From Bolinopsis microptera (Eukaryota > Ctenophora > Tentaculata > Lobata > Bolinopsidae): 64,000 bases of DNA. Below the pieces are notes generated by a model. That model saw only the letters and a list, made by a program, of their open reading frames with translations. It made no database searches and had not been told where the DNA came from. The position numbers and the translations under genes are program-made. The stretch is from NCBI RefSeq assembly GCF_026151205.1, contig NC_087082.1:15905365-15969364 (forward strand), read 5' to 3'. Positions 22,558 to 33,077 of the stretch are shown here, piece by piece (the stretch's first letter is position 1; every line of letters starts with the position of its first letter).

Positions 22558-24623
22558 ATGGACTTTAGCACGAACGCGCTGACGACCGAGGAAGAGTGAG
22601 GAGATGAAACACTTCTTCACAACATATGATGTAGACGAGAAATGGTATGTTAGAGTTGGATGAACTGCAAGAAAATGTTTGCTAATTTCAACGTCATCGC
22701 GTTGAAAAAAGGAGACATAAAGGGCTTCTTTTGAAAGGGTAACTATGGATCTTTAAGGGTTAACTAATGATTTACTTTTACTAGTCTTTTAAAATATCTG
22801 TTTATATTTCATTTTGGTACCCGATATTTGGACCAGCTAAGATAGATTTAAACGTTAATCAGTAAATTTTGTAGAAATGCCGGATACTTTCTGTCTTTTG
22901 ATTGGTCAATGATGGAAGCTGATTGGTCCACTTGCTGGCCCGCTGGGTCACTTTCCAGGAAGAAGTATTTCACCCACCAGTATCCATAATCAATTATGCA
23001 ATTACATAATTATGTAATTAATCGCTTTAAGGTTGAACACTGACCGGGGACGGAACTGTAGACTTTGATGGAGCTTGATGCAGTTATAGAGAGGATAAAT
23101 GGCAAGAAGTCTAACCTCATGATAAGTGGTTGGACGCTTTTAATCTTGATAGACGAGGGGATGGGTAGGTGGGGAGGTGTCACACGAAGAGGTCAGTGTT
23201 CTAGGGGCCGGGGGGAGGCGCACACGAGGAGGTCAGTGTTCTAGGGCCGGGGGAGGCCGCACACGAGGAGGTCAGTGTTCTAGGGGCCGGGGGGAGGTGT
23301 CACACGAGGAGTCAGTGTTCTAGGGGCCGGGGGGGGTGTCACACGAGGAGGTCAGTGTTTCTAGGGGCCCGGGGGAGGTGGTCACACACGAGGAGGTCAG
23401 TGGTTCTAGGGGCCCGGGGGAGGTGTCACACGAGGACTGAGGTCAGTGTTTCTAGGGGCCGGAGGAGGTTCACACGAGAGGTCAGTGTTTCTAGGGGCCG
23501 GGGGAGGTGTCACACGAGGAGGTCAGTGTTGTAGGCCGGGGGGAGGTGCACACGAGAGGTCTGTTCTAGGGGCCGGGGGAGGTTCACACAGGAGGGTCCC
23601 GTTGTAGGGCCGGGGGAGGGTGTCCACACGAGGAGGGTCAGTGTTCTAGGGGCCGGGGGGAGGTGTCCACACGAGGAGGTCAGTGTTTAGGGGCCCGGGG
23701 GAGGTGCACACGAGAAGGTCAGTGTTCTAGGGGCCGGGGGGTGTCACAACGAGGAGGTCAGTGTTCTAGGGGGCCGGGGGGAGGTGTCACACGAGGAGGT
23801 CAGTGTTCTGGTAGGCCGGGGGAGGGTGGTCACACGAGGAGGTCAGTGTTTCTAGGGGCCCGGGGGGAGGTGTCACACGAGGAGGTCAGTGTTCTAGGGG
23901 CCGGGGAGGGTCACACGAGGAGTCAGTGTCTAGGGGCCGGGGGGGTCACACGAGGGTCGTGGTTCAAGGCCGGGGGAAGGGTCCCACGAGGAGGTCAGGT
24001 TCTAGGGCCGGGAGGTGCACACGAGGTCATGTTCTAGGGGCCGGGGGGAGTGTCCACACGAGGAGGTCAGTGTTCTAGGGGCCGTGGGAGGTGTCACACG
24101 AGGAGGTCAGTGTTCTGGTGGCCGGGGGAGGTGTCACCACGAGGAGGTCAGTGTTCTAGGGGCCGGGGGGAGGTGTCACACCGAGGAGTCAGTGTTCTAG
24201 GGCCGGGGGAGGTGTCACACACGAGGAGGTCAGTGTTCTAGGGGCCGGGGGGAGGTGTCACACGAGGAGGTCAGTGTTCTAGGGGCCGGGGGAGGTGTCA
24301 CACGAGGAGGTCAGTGTTCTAGGGGCCGGGGGGAGGTGTCACACGAGGAGGTCAGTGTTCCTAGGGGCCGGGGTTGACTCTTCTTCTTTAATTTAGAACC
24401 ACACCTGCACTGTGCCCACATTCTGTAGATAAAAGTAAATTACGCCCTCTTCAGTTATGTGGCCATTAATATCTCTTTCCTTGAAGGTAGCGGTGGCGAT
24501 GTAGAAGGCAGACGTTGGAATCCCAACAGAAGACATAAAGTTTTCTTTTGGAGGAGGCAGATCTCAACAATGACGGGGACCATCAGCTTCTCAGAGTTCC
24601 GGAGTATAATCCACGGACTGTGA
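22558..24623 (+). pseudogene. EF-hand (calmodulin-like) gene, degraded copy A
   Basis: Three exon remnants match copy B at 25683-26497. Exon 1 (22558 to about 22738) starts ATG and, allowing single-base indels, reads 'MKHFFTTYDVDE', a first Ca-binding loop. Exon 2 (about 23032-23190) contains 'DRDGTVDF'-type loop residues and ends in an EVSHEE-type sequence. Exon 3 (24487-24623) reads 'VAVAM', a stop, then 'KADVGIPTEDIK' and, after a shift, 'EADLNNDG' and 'SFSEFRSIIHGL'. Internal stops and frameshifts break every exon. A 1.2-kb minisatellite fills the intron between exons 2 and 3. It is probably dead, although the local sequence quality is poor and some breaks could be errors. Confidence 0.6.
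23171..24374. repeat. GC-rich ~41-bp minisatellite (~29 copies) derived from EF-hand exon/intron junction
   Basis: The unit is about GAGGTGTCACACGAGGAG, then GTCAGTGTTCTAGGGGCCGG with variable G runs. Its first half translates as E-V-S-H-E-E, the end of EF-hand exon 2 (copy B has GAAGTATCTCATGAGGAA at 26161-26178). Its second half begins with a GTCAGT donor. Copies vary mainly in homopolymer length. G runs of 4-6 on the + strand give G-quadruplex potential. Open frames across it are repeat artefacts. Confidence 0.85.
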
Positions 24624-25682
24624 ACAAATTGTAATGGGTGTTAAATGTGTTAAATGTGTTAAAAATGGGTGTTAAATGTGTTAAAATGTTTGTTATTTGT
24701 TCACAAATTTAAAATTTTGCCTTCGATATCACGATAATATGTGGTCTCTCTCCGCGCTGAAAAATGAAGAGTTTTGTTGAGCAACTTAACATATAAATGA
24801 GATCGTGAATCGTGATAATATGTTTGTAAATTAAATTTGAAATTTGATATTTTAATTTTACATTTTGTTAGCGAATAACGGATTCTCATTTTGTTATGTG
24901 ACATGATCATCAAAATGTATAATGGCAAATTCAGCATTCGGCTCAGCACAGCTGCCTTTACAATAAATATTATCTATATTTTATAATTAATATACATACG
25001 GTCTATTTATACCTTCGAATTACTAAAAGCCCTTGCCATTTTTATCGCATAAAGAAGTGCTCACTTAAGTATTTATACTTGGTCGCAACAACCGGGATAA
25101 AGAGTAATTTTTACCCAGAATACATTAAACAATGCGACTCATAAATAATACTCCAATCCGATTTTACATGTAATTTTATACAGTTTTATGATAGTAACAC
25201 CATAGAGAACATGCTACAGTAACCTTATAATCTTAAATCGTCTGGTTGGATATTGTCTACCTTCCTTGTTTTGTATCCGCTACCCAACACAGCATATGTC
25301 TCATGATCACCCTATGACATATGATGTTAACCAGTACTTAAATAAATACCAATCTTACCAAGTTGGGAGGTTTAACGAGCCACAATCGATCTAATGACAA
25401 AGGTCTTGATATCACCATTATTTCATTGTCTGTGACTGTATATCACAATGACAAAGGTCTTGATATCACCATTATTTCATTGTCCTTGTGACTGGTATAC
25501 CACTGGCCCAAATCCAAAGACAGATCGAGTTTTTTATGTTTTGCCGTCTTTGGCTCAACCGTATTGACAAATTTGTTGAAGATCTTTCCACTTTGGAAGA
25601 AAGTTTGTGCTGCTCTTTTAGACAAAAACAATGGACTTGTCATCATGACAGAAATTGTACTCCTGTGGCCTGTCCCCAGAAG
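24624..25682. other. Spacer between EF-hand copies
   Basis: No gene recognised. A 54-bp tandem duplication occupies 25393-25502. On the minus strand 25510-25640 reads 'AQTFFQSGKIFNKFVNT' with no family resemblance I can name. Confidence 0.35.
25393..25502. repeat. 54-bp direct duplication
   Basis: Two adjacent copies starting AATGACAAAGGTCTTGATAT at 25393 and 25447, differing by a few indels. Confidence 0.8.
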
Positions 25683-26497
25683 AAGAAGAAGAAAATGAAA
25701 CACTTCTTCACAACGTACGAATGTGAATGAGAAACGGAATGCTAGAGTTTGATGAACTACAGAAGATGTATGCTAACTTCAATGTGATTGCACTGAAAGA
25801 GAGACAATTGTAGGCTTTTGATCGAAAAGGTAACTAGGGTAACTAGGGTAACCTTCTTCACCCTTGTTTCATTTCCTTATCCAGCTCAGCATATTAATAT
25901 GAAAGTATTGGCCGTGAGCAATCGTTTGGCTTTTTTACGTTTGATTACTTAATACCCAATAAACTAATTAATTATACAATTAATTAAATTAATTATGCAA
26001 TTATGTAATGAGCTCCTCCAAAGAGGTGGATACCGATCAGGACGGAACTGTTGACTTTGATGAGATGATGGCATGTCTCGAGGAGATACTATCAGAAAAA
26101 ACCAACTACAGATGACGTTATGGACCTTATTTAACTTAATAGATGAAGATGGAAATGGGAGAAGTATCTCATGAGGAAGTAATTCCTTAACTTATTTTTC
26201 CGAAATCGATATTTTTAATGATCAATTCAGGGGATTTTCAGCGACAAATTTTACTGATATCAGCCAACAAATTTCAGTGATTCTACTACTAGGTCGAGCC
26301 CTGGATCAATTAAGTGGATATTTGTATTTTCCATAGTTGAATCTTTTCCTTTCTTAAAGGTTGCGGTGGCTATGCAGAAGGCGGATGTTGGAATCTCAAC
26401 AAAAGACATCATGTATCTGCTAGCCGAGGCAGATCTCAACGTTGACGGCGGACTATCAGCTTTTTCGGAGTTTCGTAGTCTCATCTACGGACTCTGA
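25683..26497 (+). pseudogene. EF-hand (calmodulin-like) gene, copy B
   Basis: Exon 1 (about 25683-25830) carries 'MKHFFTTYE' and, after two one-base insertions, 'DENGMLEFDELQKMYANFN', an EF-hand loop and exit helix. Exon 2 (26026-26178) carries 'VDTDQDGTVDFDEMMACLEE', a canonical loop with Asp at 1, 3 and 5 and Glu at 12. After a one-base insertion it carries 'LIDEDGNG' and 'EVSHEE' before a GTAATT donor. Exon 3 (26360-26497) is fully open: 'VAVAMQKADVGISTKDIMYL', 'EADLNVDGGLS', 'FSEFRSLIYGL', stop. EF-hand proteins are small Ca sensors or buffers. Exons 1 and 2 need indel correction, so this is either a pseudogene or a real gene with sequence errors. It is better preserved than copy A and lacks the minisatellite. 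Confidence 0.6.
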
Positions 26498-27494
26498 AGA
26501 GTTCGTTGCCAGTGGGACACTGGTTTACTAGTTTACCATGGTTTACTAGTGGACCACTGGACCTGGAATCGGCTGGAATGTAAGGAATTTATTACCAGTT
26601 GACTAGTGGTGTCAGATGAGTAGGATTCTATGATCAGCAGGAAGTTGCGGTGGTATTTTAAAGCCAAGATGAGCTATTGAATGTTTGTGGAACTATTGCA
26701 TAGCTATTTTTTGCATTTGCTAAGTGGAGGATATTTAAATATTTTATTAATTCCCCGAATTTCTGAACATGGTTCTGAGATCCTTGAGTTATCAAGTATT
26801 GGAGCCCTTGTAGATTGGACAGTTTTTGTAAAAAAAGTTAACTTTGTGCTGCTGAAAGTAATGTATTGTGGCAACCAATTAGACTGTCCTCTTCTTATAT
26901 ACTTTTGTTTTAGAGTTTAGTTTGTTGTTGAAAGTCCACTCGATGATTCTGTTTAATGATTATTAATGTTTAATCTTTTTTTTTCTGAATAAATGATTTC
27001 CAAACATATAAAACAAAAATTGTTTGAATTGATTTGTCCTCTAAAAATGTATATGTCCTGCGATAAACACATTAAATAACGATTAAAAGACAATGTAAAC
27101 CTTTACTTCCTTTAGCTGATATTCTAAAATCCTAATAAAATATTTGAAGTGATACTCCAAAAAGCAACGAATGCATTGCTTTTTTTAGACTTGCAAATTG
27201 TTTTTCGAAATGTACCCTACATTAAATCCCAAAATTTTACATGATATTAAAAGGAACAGACGCGCCACTTGCTTTGCTTGGAAAAATTTAACGTCAATTA
27301 GTTGAACGATAACATTATTTTTAAATATTACATGTTTGAATTATCTAGAAAAATTGGAATTTTGATGGCTATGGAATCGTAAATCGGATAGGGAGTAAAG
27401 ATTTTTTTAAAGCGCGCATTCTTTGACATTTAGACTTCAGAGTCAACTCTAATCGTGAGAAGACTATCAACTTATTTAAAATTGTCTCTTTCAG
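26498..27494. other. Intergenic, no gene recognised
   Basis: AT-rich with no supported exon. An AATAAA near 26988 could serve the upstream EF-hand copy. Confidence 0.35.
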
Positions 27495-29008
27495 GTATTC
27501 GGGGCCATTTGAAGGTGAAACTGCAGCGTCTGTTCTTCGTCCCCGCCACCCTAACAACACCCACAGCAGAACTGGAACTGATTCAGCTTTCGATAGGTTG
27601 ACCTCTCAATCGGCAGCAAGGTAAGCAGGGTCACACTACTTAAAGGGTAGTAGAGCTGTGTTTTTAGTTGATATCCTAGTGTTAGTTTAAGTTACTCCCT
27701 GAAATCAAACGCAATGCTTAGGTAATTCTCCCCTATGCTATCTCTATTAATAATAATTTGAATTCATTGTTATTTCCTCTATCCTAGAATATTTAAGTAT
27801 ATAATCAATTTTCCCAACGTGTGGTTACATTACACATTTAAGATTCACTCAGCAAATTTTGAGTTAAGTTTAAAGTTTCGTTTTCCTTCAGGTGACAGTT
27901 CACATAGGTGTTATTGAAGCTAACGGAATCCCCACAAAACTGAACAACTATGTATTTTGCCAGGTATGTCAGTAATTCAGTATGTCAAATAATTGTAATA
28001 TAACACAACCATGTTTCATTAAACCTTTTATCTGTGGTCCGTGAATATAGTAATCCGACACAATAGTTGCTTCGGAATTATTCGTCCATTGAGTATATTA
28101 GACTGAACCGAATGGTTTGCCACCAATTCACAGTGACAGCCGGGACTGGTGAAACATCACCCTGGTCTTCTGCTAAAAGCCCCATATTCGGATAACTCAA
28201 CCAAACCTGTCACATTGTAAAAACCTCAATGACCCTGGGGTAATGAGTTCTTGTAATGAGTTCTTGTGCATCTTCTTAACACAATTAAACCACAAACATT
28301 TAGTTGCTTAGTAAACGGGGGTAATTACCGTTTTTAAATCTATTTTATCTGGACATTGGTCCTCCACTCTACCGGACCGATTGTTTGAGAATTTCTTGGG
28401 ATTTTTCATAAACTCTGCTAATATATGGAGAAAATTGGAGTATTTGGAGCGACTAAGAAATCCCAGAAAATTGTAAATCTTTGATTATGAATGGTAAATT
28501 TAAAAAGTTTGCAAAATCTTTCTTTAAATATATTTTAATACACCGAGTGACTGAAAGCGACCCTTTTCAACTTTGCAGTTAAGAACGTTAAGTCTGGTCT
28601 GAAAGTCCTGACTAAATCTATTTATAATGTGCTGGTCGCGGATCTGGGAAAATCAATTTAGATAGTTTAAAAACCACTGCAGCTGTTCTTCAGTTCTTCA
28701 TTTAGACTCAAGTCATTTACTTTGGCATCCTCCCAAACTCTACCATTATTTAATCACCTACATAATTACATAATCACCTACCTAACTAACTAACTTATCA
28801 CCTAATGACCTACCTAATTAACTAATTACCTATATTGGCAGTACAAGTTTCTGGGATCCCCAAGGACATGAATCCTGCCCTGGTCTAGAGTTCCAGCAAC
28901 CACCCCCACGAACCAACACAGCCGTATTTGAGCACCAGAGACCTACACTGTTAACGTTACTCTAAGCTTTCTTAACTATGTCCAACACGAGGGTTACTCG
29001 CTGTGGAG
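27495..29008 (+). pseudogene. KIF13-like kinesin-3 fragment, middle (C2-like) region, frame-disrupted
   Basis: Three exons with good splice signals. 27495-27620 begins 'IRGHLKVKLQRL' and needs one frameshift to end 'VDLSIGSK'. 27892-27963 is intact: 'VTVHIGVIEANGIPTKLNNY' and 'VFCQ', then GTATGT. 28842-29008 begins 'YK', needs an indel to read 'FWDPQGHES', and later gives 'TYTVNVTLSFLNYVQHEGY'. In KIF13 proteins the same order (GRLxVEVxR, then a 'QATGLPxxLSxFVFCKYSFWD'-like strand, then 'FSVNI') immediately precedes the segment encoded by the minus-strand exons starting at 59923. The fragment is therefore probably the upstream part of the same gene, now facing the other way. Frameshifts may be sequence errors, since the region just after is poor. 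Confidence 0.6.
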
Positions 29009-29204
29009 GTTTGTTTTTCGGAGTCCTAAGAATACTCTAATTCTTAATTTTCCCCGCTAAATCGGGTACTGGGAAATAACTTTACTTTAACTGTTGAAAA
29101 TGTAAACCCTTTCCCCCCCAAAAAGTGTACAAAAAAAGTCTTTAAACTGACTTAAAAGGGGAAACTGTCCCCAAATGTTGATTTTTGGAGGACCCTAATG
29201 ATGA

Positions 29205-30098
29205 CTGATTTATTCTATCTAACTACATTCAGCAATGGAATCCACCCAAAAGTTGACAGTTTTAATTATAAGTAGATATCATCTATGAATCCACCCCTAA
29301 TGTTGACTGTATTATTCTAACTACAATATGTCAGCTATGAATCACACCTAAAAGTTGACTTGTTTTATTATGAGTAGATATCAGCTATAATCCACTCCTA
29401 ATGTTGATGTTTTATTCTAACAACTACATATTCAGCTATGAATCCACCTTCCTAAAGTTGACTGTTTTATTAATGAGTAGATATCCTCTATGAAGTCACC
29501 CCCTAAATTTGACTGTTTTTATTTATAAGTAGATATCAGTATGAATCCACCCTAATGTTGACTGTTTTATTCTAACTACGAGTAATCAGCTATGAATCCC
29601 ACGCTAAAGTTACTGTTTTATTGTAGAAGATATCAGCTAAGAATCACACCCGTAAAAGTTTACTTGTTTTATTGTAAGTAGATATCAGCTATGATTCCAC
29701 CCTAATTTGAACTTGTTTTTATTTGTAAGTAGAATCTCAGCTATGAATCCACCCAAGAAGTTGGCACTGTTTTAATTGTAAGTAATATCAGCTATGAAAT
29801 CCACCCTAAGTGACTGTTTTATTAGAGTAGATATCAGGATGAATCCACCCTAATTTGACTGTTTATTCTAACTACATATCAGCTATGGATCCACCCCTAA
29901 ATTTGACTGTTTAATAATAAGTATGATATCACTTATGAAATTCCACCCTAATGTTGTACTGTTATTTTTTTTAGTCTAACTACATATGTCAACTATGAAT
30001 CCACCCTAAAGTGACTGTTTTATTATGATAGATATCAGCTATGCATCCACCCTACTGTTGATGTTTTATTCTAACTAACATAGACCAGCTATGAAACC
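29205..30098. repeat. 48-bp satellite, array 2 (~18 degenerate copies)
   Basis: Same unit as 15812-16134 (TATGAATCCACCCTAA and TTGACTGTTTTATT blocks), but nearly every copy has one-base insertions or losses, mostly in homopolymers. It could be a decayed array or uncorrected sequence. The flanking 29009-29204 has no gene and looks equally rough. Confidence 0.8.
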
Positions 30099-30624
30099 AC
30101 CCGTTATGCTGTCTCCACCTCGGTTGAGCCGATTCTGAGGATCCTATTCTATGAAATATGATTGGTATAACCCATAATATTAAATATTAGGACTTTGGAG
30201 CAATTAAAAAGCATGAGAGGGTTAGTTCTAGTCACTTATATTAGCTCATGTAGTCAGTGAGCTGCTCCACCTGTGTTGAGCAGACAAACCTGCTCAACCG
30301 GCACTTTTTGAGTACCCACCTGTCTTACCTAACTTTAAATTGTGAAATTTGGAGTAAATATTTTTTTCATAAGTGATTTACAGCTCCTTTATTTTTGTAA
30401 TTTTCAGGTGGCCACTGTCTCCACCAAGGTTGAGTTATTTAAATTTTGAACCCAGATATCATTATAGAAAGGTTAGGAGTATAATATCTGAAGAGCCTGT
30501 ACCCCTTGGACTGTCAGAGGAATTATAATTAATTTTACCGTTTATGGCAGTGAAATGAGTGTAATTAGTGACTGATTTTATGTACAGGTTGTCTCCGAAC
30601 TTGACCATATAGCAAATAATTTGA
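30099..30624. other. Spacer before the BTB copy 4 fragment
   Basis: No gene recognised. The words CTCCACC and GTTGAG recur (about 30113, 30268, 30418), suggesting an old short repeat. Confidence 0.3.
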
Positions 30625-31634
30625 GACAGTTATATTATATCTTTAAATGACACTTACTTTGTTTAACAACTTAAATCTTATAACTGTAACTTATTAAAAT
30701 CTACATTACATTTTCTCTCAGTACCTGACAAAGATTGGTGGTCATATTTCCAATAACTGGACTGTTGAGGGACATTATGACCGAGTTTACCCTCAACACT
30801 GATCCATCTTTCAGATTCAGCACCTGGGTGTCCTCCACGAAACAGTTACGATCAAACTTAGGCTGTAATATTTACGATCGTGAGACATCCACTGTCAAAG
30901 TTACTATCAATCTGTCCACGAAACGTTAATCGATTTAAGCCTTACGATTGAACTTTAGCTACTTACGATATAACTTTACGATCTACATATGATATCCTAC
31001 TACCACCTTATTAACCCAAATAAGGAGCGTGATGGTTGCGTGAGGTGAATCACGCGATCGTAGATTCAAAATTTGATCGTAAGTTGAACTTTTGGTTGAT
31101 CGTAGAAATGGCCACTTACGATATAACTCACGACACCTATTTGTCAACTTTTAGGGACTTACGATCAACTTAGAGGTCGATATTACGCTATTACCGAATC
31201 TTCTTCCTATATTCTTAAACGTTTAATGACTTTAAATGGTACTGATCAAAATAGTCTGTGATCGGATAAAAGTGTTTATAGTTATATTATTTCAATAACA
31301 ATAGAGGACATGCTAATATACCCATTGAACGAAATTAAAAATTATTACCATTCTGCTCATACGGGTAATGATAAAAATATGATGACCTCACAGTTAACAA
31401 AATATAATTGCGCATTTAACCAAAGAATAATCATTCTGACTCTGTGCTGTACTAATTTCAGTTGTAAAAATCATATTTTCATTACGCGTCTAATCTTTGA
31501 GCTCTCTTATCTTTTTAAGTTTTTAGTACTTCGCCTTATCTTACTTGTCAATATTCATATTCCCTAGTGGATTTCTAAGATTATTTCCAAGATTATTTCG
31601 TAAATTCATACTCAAGTCCCTTTAATACTGTATA

Positions 31635-32381
31635 ATGGAAACTATACTGGCCGGTAAACTAGCCACTCTGAACTCACTTGGTCCTCGCCTGGACAGTCTC
31701 CAAATTACTGATCCAGCGCTTATAGAACTTAAATTTATTTTAAATACTGTGATTACGCAGCTTATCGAGGTTAAGACCGACCTTGTTATTTCGTCTATCA
31801 CTCAGCAGGAAAGTTTTATCCGTACTGCCAAAACTGAGCAGTATAGTCGACGAAATACGTGTGTTGTTGTTGGATTAAAGGTTGATGCATCTGAATCAAA
31901 TAATACACACAGTAAGCTTGCTGATAATGTTTGTAAAACTCTTTCTACGGTGTCAGGTACCCCGGTTAAGCCGACAGATTTATCTGCCGTACATCGTAAT
32001 GGCAGTGGTAAAACACAGTCGCAAGAGGGTCGTTCTACCCGATCTAATAATAAAACCCCTCCGTCGGTCACCGTTTGTTTCTATAACAGTAATTTGAAGG
32101 ATAAAATTATGCAAAACTTCTCAAACTTTGACTCATCAGCTGATAAGCCACGTGATGTCAGACTTTATCAATCGTTAACTAAGTTCTATTCTGATCTCAA
32201 GACCCAAATATCTGGTCTAGTTGAGTCTAGTCTAGGTAAGAACAAGGTTCGTTGGATCCACTGGAGATCGCAGTCTGCTGGTTTAGTCGTAAAACTGAAA
32301 GATAGCAATCAAACCGTCATCAAGAGTATCTTCTGCTTTGATGATTTCAAGAAGCAATTTCAATCTCTAAACCTAAACTAG
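31635..32381 (+). CDS. LINE ORF1 protein (RNA-binding type)
   Basis: 248 residues with an intact frame and an ATG start just after a TATAATGG context. An N-terminal helical segment ('LIELKFILNTVITQLIEVKT') likely forms a coiled coil. It is followed by 'EQYSRRNTCVVVGL', the signature that opens the RRM-like domain of L1-type ORF1 proteins, and by a basic/Ser-rich loop and 'DVRLYQSLTKFYSDLKTQ'. Such proteins trimerise and coat the element RNA. The family assignment rests on the 'QYSRRNT' motif and its position before ORF2; the C-terminal half is only weakly recognisable. Confidence 0.6.
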   Translation: METILAGKLATLNSLGPRLDSLQITDPALIELKFILNTVITQLIEVKTDLVISSITQQESFIRTAKTEQYSRRNTCVVVGLKVDASESNNTHSKLADNVCKTLSTVSGTPVKPTDLSAVHRNGSGKTQSQEGRSTRSNNKTPPSVTVCFYNSNLKDKIMQNFSNFDSSADKPRDVRLYQSLTKFYSDLKTQISGLVESSLGKNKVRWIHWRSQSAGLVVKLKDSNQTVIKSIFCFDDFKKQFQSLNLN

Positions 32382-32879
32382 TCAGATTTCGATATTTTCT
32401 TAATTCTCCATGGTTCTATCAGCTAACCATTTGATTCACTAATACAGTTTTGATCTCTATAGTTTACCGCTTGGAACTGTCTAATACGGTTTAAACTACG
32501 ATTTTTAGATTATTACGGTGCTAACTATACCACACGTTATTGACCGCTTGATTACGTCACTAGCTTTTATTGCGTCACCCGATGTCTTGTTTTCCCGCGC
32601 TGGTCGTATTATTGTGAGTTTTTATCTACATTTTATCATCATTTAATCATTTAGTTTTTCACCCTCTGTCTATTGTTGAACAACCTTATCTACTTTACTG
32701 CCCGTTTAATCACCATTTTCACCATCTTTTCCCATTAAGTTGATATCTAATCTGACATTTTATCTTTTCATCGCTGAAAAACTTAAATATGAAAATCTTA
32801 TTTCTGATCGACAAGGTTCGAGCTATTTCAGCAAATTGTGGGGTTTTAAGGTTAAACCTTATAATTTCGCTTCAATAAT

Positions 32880-32985
32880 TTATAAAAAGAAAAGAAAAGA
32901 AAAAGACAAAAAAAAAAGAAAAAGAAAAAAATACATTGGTAAAAAAGTCGTAAAAAAAAAAAAAAAAGAAAAAAGAAAAGTTGAA
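32880..32985 (+). other. Purine (A/G) tract between LINE ORF1 and ORF2
   Basis: About 105 bases almost entirely A and G, with A runs up to about 16, lie in the intergenic part of the LINE and end about 90 bases before the ORF2 ATG. It could help ORF2 translation or be simple slippage. The open frame across it (poly-Lys) is not a gene. Confidence 0.5.
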
Positions 32986-33077
32986 TTAAATAGACAGTTT
33001 ATGCAAAACATGTTTTAAAATAAAGTTTCCATTACTCAAGTGTACGTTAACATGGTTAGGGACTTGCTTTCGATACT

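Noticed and set aside
23663-24241. Gly/Arg-rich open frames in the GC-rich array
   Set aside because: They are translations of the minisatellite; the frame shifts with every indel and no start or splice context is shared.
32740-33018. 92-codon Lys-rich open frame between LINE ORF1 and ORF2
   Set aside because: Product of the A/G tract; low complexity with no ORF-like composition.
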